Part shown: positions 44,123 through 52,389 of the stretch, piece after piece | How positions within the stretch are numbered: the stretch's first letter is position 1 | Layout: the number at the start of each line of letters is the position of its first letter | NCBI GenBank assembly: GCA_014695295.1 | Contig: JACJNY010000062.1 | Span: 1-60,274, forward strand | From: Microcoleus sp. FACHB-61 | GTDB lineage: Bacteria > Cyanobacteriota > Cyanobacteriia > Cyanobacteriales > Microcoleaceae | Length of the DNA: 60,274 bases | Direction of reading: 5' to 3' | Position numbers and translations under genes: made by a program | Notes under the pieces: generated by a model | Database searches by the model: none | Told to the model about the DNA's origin: nothing | Seen by the model: the letters and a program-made list of their open reading frames with translations, nothing else

Positions 44123-44370
44123 TCACTTTTTTGTATAATTCACCTTCTTTGCATTCACTTTTATAAATGGGCGGTTTGTCAGCAAATCAGGTGGCGTCGC
44201 TTCTCGGTAAGCCCCGCAATAATACATTGTCAAAACAGCTTTGTAAGCCCAGCGATCAGAAGGTTCATCGGTAAAAGGATTTGGCAGGGTTTCAACCTGA
44301 TTGTGCACGCAAGCAGGGAGAATTTGTTCTGGCGTTGCCTGCAGCTGAGTTTTAAAATCTTGGTAATGGG
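44123..44370 (-). pseudogene. Truncated tandem copy of the SLH-like gene
   Basis: The minus-strand frame reads TPEQILPACVHNQVETLPNPFTDEPSDRWAYKAVLTMYYCGAYREATPPDLL, nearly the same as the complete gene at 44437-44811, but it has no signal peptide or start before its in-frame stop. DNA similarity extends through both C-terminal parts and the shared CTTTAATTA block, so it is a direct tandem duplication with a lost 5' end. Confidence 0.7.
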
Positions 44371-44436
44371 AAAGTGGGAAAAGGTAATCGGGAATAAAAA
44401 CTTCCTCTAGTAGGATATCCCGATTCCAGTAATTCT

Positions 44437-44811
44437 TTAATTAATTATGGGAAATGGCTGTAATAGGGAATTAGGAAACGGTAATCGGGAAGGCAAACTT
44501 TCTCTAGTAGTATCTCCCGATTCCAGTGATTCTTTAATTAAATCAGGTGGCGTCCCTTCTCGGTAAGCCCCGCAATAATACATTGTCAAAACAGCTTTGT
44601 AAGCCCAGTGATTGGAAGGTACATCGGTAAAATGATTTGGCAGGGTTTCAGCCTGATTCTGCACGCAAGCATTGAGAATTTGTTCTCGCGTTGGCTGCAC
44701 TTGAACTAAAGAATTATTTGGCTTGAATTGTGCGGTATTTTGTGCGTTTGCCGGAGCTAACAAACCTGTATAAATTAACAGTGTAGCAGTGCCAAAGCTC
44801 CTGAGTTTCAT
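44437..44811 (-). CDS. Secreted protein with a single SLH-like motif
   Basis: A 124-residue protein with a clear signal peptide (MKLRSFGTATLLIYTGLLAPANA, cleavage near residue 23). Mature part: EQILNACVQNQAETLPNHFTDVPSNHWAYKAVLTMYYCGAYREGTPPD, which contains the F-x-D-V-P-x-x-H-W-A-Y-K-A-V core of an S-layer homology unit followed by a short cysteine-containing stretch. SLH units bind cell-wall polysaccharide; one alone is fewer than the usual three. The last 30 residues are low-complexity and repeat-derived. A broken copy lies downstream. Confidence 0.7.
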   Translation of the reverse strand: MKLRSFGTATLLIYTGLLAPANAQNTAQFKPNNSLVQVQPTREQILNACVQNQAETLPNHFTDVPSNHWAYKAVLTMYYCGAYREGTPPDLIKESLESGDTTRESLPSRLPFPNSLLQPFPIIN

Positions 44812-44892
44812 AACTTTATAAATTTCTGGATAAGTTGGGTGGTAGTGAGGAATTTAGTCCTCAAAGTTGTGGCAAATAAGGACTCATCGTCC

Positions 44893-45726
44893 TTACTCGA
44901 AACCTTTGGAATGTTCAGACATTTTTCGCATTCCCAAGGCCAAGACACTCAAAAACAATAGCCCGATCGCCCCAGCTAGCGGATTGCCGTTAACTCCTGT
45001 TACCCAGTCGGGAACAGATGCCGAATATCGCACTAACTGCCCGATGTTAATGATGTAATAGCCCCAGACTAAACCTGCATGAAGCCCGATCGACAAACCG
45101 AGGCGATTTTGGTGCGATCGTTTTCCCCAAACCAGAATCAAACCCAGCAACAACAACCCCGGAAACTGCGGCCAACTCCCCAGCATTGCCGCGACAGGTT
45201 TGATAAAATGAGATAGGGCAAACACCAGGCTATTCGCCCACAGAGATATTTTATAATTGTAATCCCGCTGCAACTCGTCCAGCAACCAACCACGGAATAC
45301 CAACTCCTCCGCAAAACCGACTCCAAGGGCGCTTAACAGCCCTTCAGCGATGATTCTCGGCAAATTATCAGAATTTTGCCACGCGACTAAGCCGAACAGC
45401 CCTTGCACCGCAAATAAGGTGAAAGTGAGCAAAAGCCCGATCGCCAATCCCATTAAAAGCTCAAAACCGTTTTTTCGCGTATTGATTAAACCGTAACTCT
45501 TGAGTAATTGGGTTTGTCCGTAAACCTGTTTTCCCCAGCGCGGCACTAGGAACAGAAACTCAGTAAACAACAATCCCATTGTCAGAATAGTTGCTAGGTT
45601 ACTATCTTTAACTAACAGATAAATTGGTGCTGCTAGCGGCAGCCAAATTGCTAGCAAGATTAATAGGAAAATTATTACACGTAAAAGAAATGGATAACTG
45701 GCTATTATTTGGATGCGGTTAATCAT
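44893..45726 (-). CDS. CPBP family intramembrane metalloprotease
   Basis: A 277-residue polytopic membrane protein (about eight helices). The CAAX-protease/bacteriocin-processing signature is complete: AEELVFRGWLLDELQ (about 139-153, EExxxR), SLVFALSHFIKPV (about 167-179, FxxxH) and the third motif with His in LSIGLHAGLVWGYY (about 213-226). Such enzymes cleave membrane peptides, or act in immunity to bacteriocins. Substrate unknown. Confidence 0.9.
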   Translation of the reverse strand: MINRIQIIASYPFLLRVIIFLLILLAIWLPLAAPIYLLVKDSNLATILTMGLLFTEFLFLVPRWGKQVYGQTQLLKSYGLINTRKNGFELLMGLAIGLLLTFTLFAVQGLFGLVAWQNSDNLPRIIAEGLLSALGVGFAEELVFRGWLLDELQRDYNYKISLWANSLVFALSHFIKPVAAMLGSWPQFPGLLLLGLILVWGKRSHQNRLGLSIGLHAGLVWGYYIINIGQLVRYSASVPDWVTGVNGNPLAGAIGLLFLSVLALGMRKMSEHSKGFE

Positions 45727-45774
45727 TGTTGTAAATTAAAAAGGTTTTACATGATATCTGTAGGATATCTGTAG

Positions 45775-45828
45775 GGACACAGCAATGCTGTGTCCTTACC
45801 AGGATTAGGACACAGCATTGCTGTGTCC
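45775..45828. repeat. Paired palindromic repeat (GACACAGCAATGC family), locus 3
   Basis: Two 21-bp palindromes (45775-45795 and 45808-45828) spaced by 12 bases, each self-complementary around ACACAGCAATGCTGTGT or its twin. A decayed third unit (CACGCCATTGCCGTACCCC) follows at 45845-45863. Located in the divergent spacer between the CPBP and GTPase genes. Confidence 0.8.
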
Positions 45829-45949
45829 CTACCCGGATTCTAAACACGCCATTGCCGTACCCCTAATGTACAAAGCAGACGGAAAAAGCTAGAATGGCAT
45901 CATATCGGTTGAAACTTTAAGTGAAGCAAAGCTATAACATCAGGTAACA

Positions 45950-47401
45950 ATGACTGAAGCCTCGGATTTTTCAAATGTCGATCGAGAATTAGATGACACA
46001 ATTTTAAGCTTCGCAGACATTCAGGCAGAACTCAACCTGCGCCACGCTAAAGATGCTCTGCGAGATATAGTAGAAAATCTCGACTTGACAGTTCAAGAGC
46101 GAACTGGACTGGAACCGGAAATTGGCGGCTTGGAGAAAATGCTCGACAAGCTAGAGCGCGCTTGCGTGCAAATAGCTGTGTTTGGGATGGTGGGAAGGGG
46201 AAAATCTTCGGTTTTGAACGCGCTGCTAGGTCAAAATGTGTTTGAAACTGGCCCGACTCACGGGGTGACTCGCACGACGACTATCGGGCAGTGGGATGTC
46301 GGAGAGGGAATTGATGAGAATTTGCCCGATCGACTTTCGCCAGTTATTTACCGTTTGTCGCAAGTGGAATTAATCGACACTCCGGGAATAGATGAAGTTG
46401 ACGGCGAAACTCGCGAAATTTTGGCGCGCCGCGTTGCTCAACAAGCAGATTTGATTTTGTTTGTAGTTGCTGGCGACATTACGAAGGTGGAATACGCAGC
46501 ACTTTCGCAGTTGCGCGAAGCCGGGAAACCGATGTTATTAGTGTTTAATAAAATTGACCAGTATCCTGATGCAGACAGGCTGGCAATTTATCATAAAATT
46601 CGAGACGAGCGCGTGAGAGAATTGTTGTCTCCCGATGAAATTGTGATGGCGGCGGCTTCGCCTTTGACGGCGAGGGCGGTGCGCCGTCCCGACGGAAGCA
46701 TGGGCGTGCAAATGACTCGCAGTTTGCCACAAGTGCAAGATTTAAAATTAAAGATTTTGGAGATTTTAGACCGGGAAGGAAAATCTTTGGTCGCGCTGAA
46801 TACGATGCTCTGTGCGGGGGATATTAACGAGCAGTTGGTGCAGCGAAAAATGGAAATTCGAGATGAGGCGGCTAATCGAATTATCTGGAACGGGGTAATG
46901 ACTAAAGCTGTGGCGATCGCACTTAATCCAATTACTGTAGTTGATATTCTTAGCGGTGCGGTAATTGATGTGGTAATGATATTAACTTTATCTAAAGTTT
47001 ACGGCATTGCGATGACGGAAGCGGGCGCGGTGGAATTGCTGCAAAAGATTGCGATTAGTATGGGCGGAATTACTGCCGGCGAATTGTTGGCTAATTTTGG
47101 TTTGAGCTCGTTGAAAGGATTGTTGGGTTTGGCGACGCCGGCGACGGGGGGTTTGGCTTTAGGGCCTTATTTGTCTGTGGCGGTGACGCAAGCTGCAATT
47201 GCGGGCGTTTCTTCCTATGGTATCGGTCAAGTTACTAAGGCTTATTTGGCTAATGGTGCTTCTTGGGGAGATGATGGGCCAAAGGCTGTTGTGAGCAAGA
47301 TTTTATCTTCTTTGGATGAGGATTCTATTTTAAATCGGATTAAGGAGGAGTTGCGGGCTAAGTTGGATTTGGGAAGTGTGGAAAAACAGAAAGTTCAGTG
47401 A
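45950..47401 (+). CDS. Era/dynamin-like GTPase with DUF697 membrane region
   Basis: A 483-residue GTP-binding protein. G1 is GMVGRGKSSVLNALLG (about 79-94), a Thr-rich switch I lies in THGVTRTTTIG, G3 is LIDTPGIDEVDG (about 140-151) and G4 is FNKIDQYP (about 200-207). The C-terminal half (about 305-450) is the DUF697 region, with hydrophobic helices (ALNPITVVDILSGAVIDVVMILTLSKVYGI and a Gly/Ala-rich helix) that attach it to a membrane. The family is found next to YcjX/YcjF-type proteins and is linked to envelope stress or membrane remodelling. Role here unknown. Confidence 0.87.
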   Translation: MTEASDFSNVDRELDDTILSFADIQAELNLRHAKDALRDIVENLDLTVQERTGLEPEIGGLEKMLDKLERACVQIAVFGMVGRGKSSVLNALLGQNVFETGPTHGVTRTTTIGQWDVGEGIDENLPDRLSPVIYRLSQVELIDTPGIDEVDGETREILARRVAQQADLILFVVAGDITKVEYAALSQLREAGKPMLLVFNKIDQYPDADRLAIYHKIRDERVRELLSPDEIVMAAASPLTARAVRRPDGSMGVQMTRSLPQVQDLKLKILEILDREGKSLVALNTMLCAGDINEQLVQRKMEIRDEAANRIIWNGVMTKAVAIALNPITVVDILSGAVIDVVMILTLSKVYGIAMTEAGAVELLQKIAISMGGITAGELLANFGLSSLKGLLGLATPATGGLALGPYLSVAVTQAAIAGVSSYGIGQVTKAYLANGASWGDDGPKAVVSKILSSLDEDSILNRIKEELRAKLDLGSVEKQKVQ

Positions 47402-47435
47402 GAGTTTTGGGGCTTGCTTGTTTTCAATAATCTGT

Positions 47436-47510
47436 TTATGGACGGGCTAGAAGCCCACCCCACAAAGCAATTTATTTGTTTTGGAACAAGCCGAAAAGCC
47501 TGTTTATAAC
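47436..47510. repeat. CCTGTTCCACAA-family repeat, decayed copy
   Basis: GGGCTAGAAGCCCACCCCACAAA on the left faces TTTGGAACAAGCCGAAAAGCCTG on the right. Related to 14498-14580, 30590-30660 and 53268-53345. The open stretch that continues from here to a TGA at about 47645 is probably chance or a gene remnant. Confidence 0.55.
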
Positions 47511-47659
47511 AGTGAAGGGAAATTACTGCGATCGCTTTTGAAGAAAAGCTCGATCGCACAAATTACACGAGTCGATTTACCCGATAGGACATTGGAAATT
47601 ACCAAAGAATGTTCTGTTTATGTTTACCATCTAGTTAGAGAATGAAATTAAGCATAAAA

Positions 47660-47691
47660 AAAAGGCGTTTGTGCTTGACAAACGCCTTTTT
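47660..47691. terminator. Bidirectional rho-independent terminator
   Basis: AAAAGGCGTTTGT-gcttg-ACAAACGCCTTTT, a 13-bp perfect stem with A-run before and T-run after. It sits just past the stop of the channel-like gene on the minus strand and 260 bases past the GTPase gene on the plus strand. Confidence 0.88.
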
Positions 47692-47697
47692 ATAGAA

Positions 47698-49374
47698 TTA
47701 CAAACGCGGCGTCTTATCTTGTTTAAACGACGCTAACCATTCGCGAATTTGGTCGGCCGCAATCTCGCGCCCGCCCAAACCAAAAGCTAGAGCAATACCA
47801 ACTGCGATCGCCCCGAGCAGCAGCCCGAAAGCCAAATTCACAATATCGCTGCCAATGCCCATTTGTTGCAGCGCTAAGGCCGAAACAAAAGCAATAATCG
47901 CGATCCGAGCCGTTTGGCCCAAAAGCCGCGCTTGGCGAGTTCCAGAACTGGCAATCAAACTAAACGCCAGATTCGCCAAATACAAGCCGATCGCAAATAC
48001 CACCAAACCGGCTAGCACCCGACCTGCAACCAGCACAATACCGCTGACAATCGCCGTCAGTGCCGGAATCCCCAGCACGTCGGTAGCCGCCACCACAGCA
48101 AACAGCATGATGCCCACCTGCACCACAATGCCGACAAATTCCGAAGGCGTGCGGGCCGGAAGTTCCGGTTCCTGAAGTATCGTTGCCTCCGGATCGATCG
48201 AACTCTGCGGTAGCCGCAACCGCTGTTTCGGCTGCTGCACTCCCAACCAAGAAAAGACATTGTTAAAGCCTATTCCCGTCAGGATATTAGTCACCAAATC
48301 GCTGATCCAGCGGCCCAAAATGTAAGCAACCGCCAGAATTAGGGCTGCTGTAAAAATGTTGGGAAGCGCGCCCAGAATCGTGTTGAGCATCGCGATTGCC
48401 GGCTGCGAAATCGCCTGAATGTCCAAAGCGTTCAGAGCTGCGATCGCCGTTGGAATTAAAATCAAAACATAGACGATCGTCCCGACAATCCACGACAGCG
48501 ATTGTCCGCCCGAAGTCCGCGAAATTCCAAACCGAGCGCCCACACTGTCCGCCCCAGCAGCAGCCAACAGATTCGTGACAATCCGCCGCACCACCATAGC
48601 CAGCAGCCAGCCCACAAACCCAATCACCACAGCTTCCAGAATTTTCGGAATTGCCGCCAGGATTTGGTTGAGTAAATTATTAACCGGCAGCAGAGCCTGC
48701 TGCATTTCCAGTGAGTCGAGAATCAGCGGCAAAAACAGCAGAAAAATGAACCAGTAAAGCGCATTCGCCACAGTATCGCTCAGCAGCAAAGGGCGCTCGC
48801 TGGGCGTAGCGCCCACCTCCTGATTCAAGCGCTCGTCCACGCTAAAAGTCCGCATCGCCCGCGATACGGCCATTTTGGCTACAGTTGCCAACACCCAAGC
48901 AATCCCCAACCAAATTAGCGCGCCGGCTAACTTCGGCAAGAAACCGGTAATTTGATTGAGAAAAGTATTGAGGGGTTGCGAGACAGCCGTTAGATTCAGG
49001 CGGTTGAAAAAGGCAATGAGGAAAAAGATAAAAATGATCCAGAACACCGCTGTGGAAATCCATTTTTCCACTTGCGGGGCTCCAGCTCCTTCCGGCCGGC
49101 CGGTAATCCAAGCAGCCAGCCGATTGTCGAGCGTAGTCTTCTTGAGCAATCCTCCCACTACAGATGAGACGAGGGCTGATACTATCAAGCCAATTAGCAA
49201 GATACCGACGGCCCAGAGGAGATTTTCAATGTTTGAGCCCTGAAGGAAATTGTTAATTCCGCGTTCCGCATCTGTCAGGGCATTCCCGGGCTGGGCTTGT
49301 GCCAAAATGCGATCGGACAAAGCCGCTATTGGGCCCGAGATCGGTTGAGTTATTTCTTGCCAAGTTTCATTCAT
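47698..49374 (-). CDS. Mechanosensitive-channel-like protein with repeated conserved TM helices
   Basis: A 558-residue membrane protein with about 11-12 hydrophobic helices. It contains three tandem units of the pattern 'LN.IL..LP.I..A.IIL.VGW.LA..V.RIVT.LL...G.D' (about 125-200, 230-290, 325-385), i.e. the conserved TM-helix repeat attached to MscS-related channels in cyanobacteria. The end, LLLGAIAVGIALAFGLGGREIAADQIREWL, resembles the pore helix that starts an MscS domain, but the beta and C-terminal domains of MscS are missing. A role in osmotic release is inferred from the family. Confidence 0.8.
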   Translation of the reverse strand: MNETWQEITQPISGPIAALSDRILAQAQPGNALTDAERGINNFLQGSNIENLLWAVGILLIGLIVSALVSSVVGGLLKKTTLDNRLAAWITGRPEGAGAPQVEKWISTAVFWIIFIFFLIAFFNRLNLTAVSQPLNTFLNQITGFLPKLAGALIWLGIAWVLATVAKMAVSRAMRTFSVDERLNQEVGATPSERPLLLSDTVANALYWFIFLLFLPLILDSLEMQQALLPVNNLLNQILAAIPKILEAVVIGFVGWLLAMVVRRIVTNLLAAAGADSVGARFGISRTSGGQSLSWIVGTIVYVLILIPTAIAALNALDIQAISQPAIAMLNTILGALPNIFTAALILAVAYILGRWISDLVTNILTGIGFNNVFSWLGVQQPKQRLRLPQSSIDPEATILQEPELPARTPSEFVGIVVQVGIMLFAVVAATDVLGIPALTAIVSGIVLVAGRVLAGLVVFAIGLYLANLAFSLIASSGTRQARLLGQTARIAIIAFVSALALQQMGIGSDIVNLAFGLLLGAIAVGIALAFGLGGREIAADQIREWLASFKQDKTPRL

Positions 49375-49458
49375 TTTTTTCTCAGGTTAACGTCAGATTT
49401 GACAGGGAGAAGACGAAACTTTAATAATAGTTCCACAAAATCTAGACATCGCCTAAAT

Positions 49459-50676
49459 TTAATGTTTGTACGCTTTTAATCGTACTGGGTTAACTACAAA
49501 ACCCTCTATCGAATTAGGGATAAACCCATCTCCGACTGCTTTTCGGCCAATATTCAAAGAACCGTTCACATCGGCATTTATGAATCGTCCAGTTTGGGTT
49601 CTGAACAATCCTCTTTTTACTCTACTGCCAATGTAGTCGGAATGTTGTTGAATTGGTTCCCAATCCAAGGCTGAACATTTGGATGTGTAACTCTCCTCTA
49701 CTAACACAACTTTAATTCCCGCAATTTGTCCTTTGTAGTCCAACATTTGCACGAATCGGCGATGGGGAATGCAGGCAAAATTTTGATTCTTAACCTGGCC
49801 AGTCTTAATCCCATCTTTGAAATCCTGGTTCCAGCCTATAACCAGCAAGCCAATTTGATGATTGACGAGTTCTTTAATAATTGCGGAGCTCGTCGTGTGG
49901 AAGTAGTAATCCACTTTACAGTTACGCTTGTGCCACAATCTGGCGAGTTTTTTACTGGTTTTTTGCGCTGCGGGCAGCAATGATTTCAATGCCGATGAAA
50001 CTTGATTGCAGTATTGGTTGGTTGACTTAACAGCCCGTCCGTCGAAGATTGTCGGTACTAACCCAGGAACATTGTAGGTTAATGTTGCCAGATTGTTTAA
50101 TCCTAAATCTATGGCAGCTACCCTCTGATTAACTTGTAACGGCTGTTCTAACTTTTCATAGACCACCTCGACAACATAACAACCTACCTTGGGAACAATC
50201 CGGATTTCCAGAATCGAGGTGACTTTTGAGGGCAACCAAATATTAGTCCCAGAGGGACGAGCATATCCTTTTTTTAAGGCTCTTTTGCTGACCGCTTGAC
50301 AATTAAATACAACTACATAGCGCCCGTCCTCTCTTTTTCGCTCTCTTGAACCTTTATAATGAGGGATTTTGGGTGCGACTTTAAATTTAGTTGGGTCTTC
50401 TTGATAGTTTCGCACCGCCAGATAATAGCTAGTCCATGCTTTGAGGACTAAGCCGAGCGTGCTTTGTGCTACCTTTGCGGGCAGTGCTTTGTAATCAGGA
50501 CTTGTTTTGAGCGCGTGATAAACAGCCAGAGCGTTTGTTTGTTGGCTGGCGAAAAAGTTTTGACGGTAGAGGTAGTTAGCGCTGTTGTAAAGATTTTTGG
50601 ACAGCCAAGATAGTCGATCGGCTTCTCGATAAAACCTATGATTTGGTTTAATGACGTGCCTTTCGACTAACTGCAT
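49459..50676 (-). CDS. tnpB: TnpB family RNA-guided nuclease / IS200-IS605 OrfB, solitary
   Basis: A 405-residue TnpB. The RuvC catalytic residues are seen: D190 in AAIDLGLNNLATL, a Glu (E327 or E328) in VLVEESYTSK, and D369 in NADVNGSLNI. The usual four-Cys zinc knuckle between the last two is replaced by SKCSALDWEPIQQHSDYIGSRVKRG, with one Cys only, as in one known subgroup. No tnpA is nearby, so it is an IS1341-type or domesticated copy. By analogy the omega-RNA would be encoded by the gene's 3' end and the sequence just beyond its stop (about 49380-49600, minus strand). The reading frame is intact. Confidence 0.92.
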   Translation of the reverse strand: MQLVERHVIKPNHRFYREADRLSWLSKNLYNSANYLYRQNFFASQQTNALAVYHALKTSPDYKALPAKVAQSTLGLVLKAWTSYYLAVRNYQEDPTKFKVAPKIPHYKGSRERKREDGRYVVVFNCQAVSKRALKKGYARPSGTNIWLPSKVTSILEIRIVPKVGCYVVEVVYEKLEQPLQVNQRVAAIDLGLNNLATLTYNVPGLVPTIFDGRAVKSTNQYCNQVSSALKSLLPAAQKTSKKLARLWHKRNCKVDYYFHTTSSAIIKELVNHQIGLLVIGWNQDFKDGIKTGQVKNQNFACIPHRRFVQMLDYKGQIAGIKVVLVEESYTSKCSALDWEPIQQHSDYIGSRVKRGLFRTQTGRFINADVNGSLNIGRKAVGDGFIPNSIEGFVVNPVRLKAYKH

Positions 50677-50702
50677 AATCGGTATATATACTTTAATTCA
50701 AG

Positions 50703-50731
50703 ATGATACACTGTATTTATGAGTGTGTCAA
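50703..50731 (-). promoter_or_regulatory. Promoter of tnpB
   Basis: On the minus strand: TTGACA (50731-50726), 17-base spacer, TATCAT (50708-50703), about 27 bases before the tnpB ATG. The spacer region also forms an imperfect dyad (GATACACT / AGTGTGTC) that could be the left-end hairpin of the element. Confidence 0.6.
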
Positions 50732-50823
50732 TCTTTTAATTCCTGGAAAAATTGACGGTACAAGTAAATAAAGGACTATAAAGTAAGCAAAGTTTTGTAA
50801 TACCCTCGTTGTTGCAGGTTCTC

Positions 50824-51288
50824 ATGTCAATTCGTCAAGTTTTCGAGCAATCCATTGAAATTCGCGCTGCTGCTACTCTGGTGGAGCGCTGTATAGTCGA
50901 TCGCACTTTAATGCACAAGTGGCTCAATCCCCTGCTGCGCTGCGATCCCGAGGGCGAATGGGATACTGCTGTAGGAAGTCGCAGCTTATTTATCATAAAA
51001 ATTCCGGTTTTGCAACCCACTTTAGAGAGTGTTGTGTTGGAGCGACAACCCGGTTTAATTGTGTGGGGGTTTGACGGATTTTTCAAAGGATGCGATCGCT
51101 GGGAATGCCAGCCCCAAATCCAAGGAACTCTCTTAATTAACCGTTTTGAATTTCAAATTCCCAATCGTTTAATTAGATTTGGTTTCAATCGCTTTGCAGC
51201 CCCTTGGACTCAGAAAGACATGAAAGGCCAACTCCGCCGACTTAAGCGGGTAGCCGAGCAACTATCTCAAAAAATGGATAAGGGGTAA
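50824..51288 (+). CDS. SRPBCC family protein
   Basis: A 154-residue START/polyketide-cyclase-like single-domain protein. The helix-grip layout can be followed: VFEQSIEIRAAATLVERCIVDRTLMHKWLNPLLRCDP at the start, a strand-rich middle (LERQPGLIVWGFDGFFKGCDRWE) and a long C-terminal helix (WTQKDMKGQLRRLKRVAEQLS). Such proteins bind hydrophobic ligands. The ATG at 50824 is preferred over a TTG at 50809. Ligand unknown; the gene is unrelated to the adjacent TnpB. Confidence 0.78.
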   Translation: MSIRQVFEQSIEIRAAATLVERCIVDRTLMHKWLNPLLRCDPEGEWDTAVGSRSLFIIKIPVLQPTLESVVLERQPGLIVWGFDGFFKGCDRWECQPQIQGTLLINRFEFQIPNRLIRFGFNRFAAPWTQKDMKGQLRRLKRVAEQLSQKMDKG

Positions 51289-51360
51289 TTGGTAATGGGT
51301 AATTGCTAATGAGTAATTGGTAAGAGCTGAAAACCAAGAGCTAATAGGAAAAAAAGTACC

Positions 51361-51388
51361 AATTCCCAATTCCCAATTCCCAATTCCC
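51361..51388. repeat. Short tandem heptanucleotide repeat (AATTCCC x4)
   Basis: Four perfect AATTCCC units followed by a degenerate one. The mirror-type GGTAATGGGTAATT units at 51289-51330 could pair with them. Typical cyanobacterial STRR; it separates the convergent SRPBCC and DUF1400 genes. Confidence 0.85.
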
Positions 51389-51410
51389 CATTCCCTGCAA
51401 GTTCAGTTAT

Positions 51411-52097
51411 TTACTTCGCGCTTCCCGATGGACTGGGCTGACAAATCATTTGTCTCGCTGAATTCACCGCTTGGCCCGCCGTATTTTGCAAAGCCGGGGA
51501 ATTCTGATACAAAGCTTGCAAATCTTGCACGTCTTTAATCACTCGTTGGTAGATAACCATCGCTTGATTGCCGTCAACTTCTAAGGTCGCAGGGCTGTAA
51601 TTTTGCATCACTTCCATCAGCGATATTTTGCCATCTTTGGAAGCTGCGACTAAAGCATCGCGCAGTGCGGGCACGCTTTGAAGCCGAGCTGTCGGCGCAT
51701 AAGCAACCTCGCCCAATTGTTTGAAAACAATTTCCCCAAAATAAGTAGTTGCCAGCCGCGCTACTAATTGGGAATCTAAAGGCACTTCTCGCGTTAATAT
51801 TTCGCGCATCGACTCGGGAGTTTGTTTCGCAAGACTCAGAACGCTTTGCAGTTGAGATGATGCTTTGCCAGTTTGTGCCAAGCTTTGCAAGTCGCTTATC
51901 GGTAATGTTACGTCAACAGCACCGTATTTTACGGTAACATTGTCTAATGCAAAAGCTTTGCCACTGCTGAGCAATACTGCACTTGTTCCCAGCAAAAGCG
52001 CCAAACCTAATGATAAAGACTTTGACATTCTTTTTGTTAAATGGGCTGACAGCGGTTGCATTCTGTTGAGATAACCTTGTTGAAACTGAAAGTTCAT
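51411..52097 (-). CDS. DUF1400 domain secreted protein
   Basis: 228 residues. A signal peptide (hydrophobic core SLGLALLLGTSAVLL, cleavage after KAFA) is followed by the DUF1400 domain: VTVKYGAVDVTLPISDLQSLAQTG, LSLAKQTPESMREILTREVPLD and VFKQLGEVAYAP. DUF1400 usually stands at the N-terminus of cyanobacterial alpha/beta hydrolases; here it is alone with a short tail. The first ATG (52097) has AGAGG about 10 bases upstream; an internal ATG at 52028 would give a more standard signal peptide. Function unknown. Confidence 0.8.
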   Translation of the reverse strand: MNFQFQQGYLNRMQPLSAHLTKRMSKSLSLGLALLLGTSAVLLSSGKAFALDNVTVKYGAVDVTLPISDLQSLAQTGKASSQLQSVLSLAKQTPESMREILTREVPLDSQLVARLATTYFGEIVFKQLGEVAYAPTARLQSVPALRDALVAASKDGKISLMEVMQNYSPATLEVDGNQAMVIYQRVIKDVQDLQALYQNSPALQNTAGQAVNSARQMICQPSPSGSAK

Positions 52098-52389
52098 GGG
52101 TTTGTGCCTCTTTAGGTCAAAATACTTTTTCGCTCGATCGTCTGTGCGGGTATCAGTCGGGAAAGTGGACTCTGGAACTCCGTAAATGACCTATGATTCT
52201 ACAGTCATGTCCAGCAAATTTAACCTATCAAAAGATAGGTGTTAATTGATAGATTTTATGTTAAAGTTTTATTTTTCACAGTTTTATATAGTTTTGCAAA
52301 ACGTATTAAAGCGACATTTCCCCGTCGGGCAGCAGTTTATTAAGTGTCGCTTTCACCTCTTAAAGTTGGCGATGATACCAACTTTAAGT

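Noticed and set aside
47510..47645. Open stretch ending in ...YVYHLVRE, perhaps the tail of a lost gene
   Set aside because: No start codon context or family match; it emerges from a dispersed repeat, so a gene remnant cannot be told from chance.
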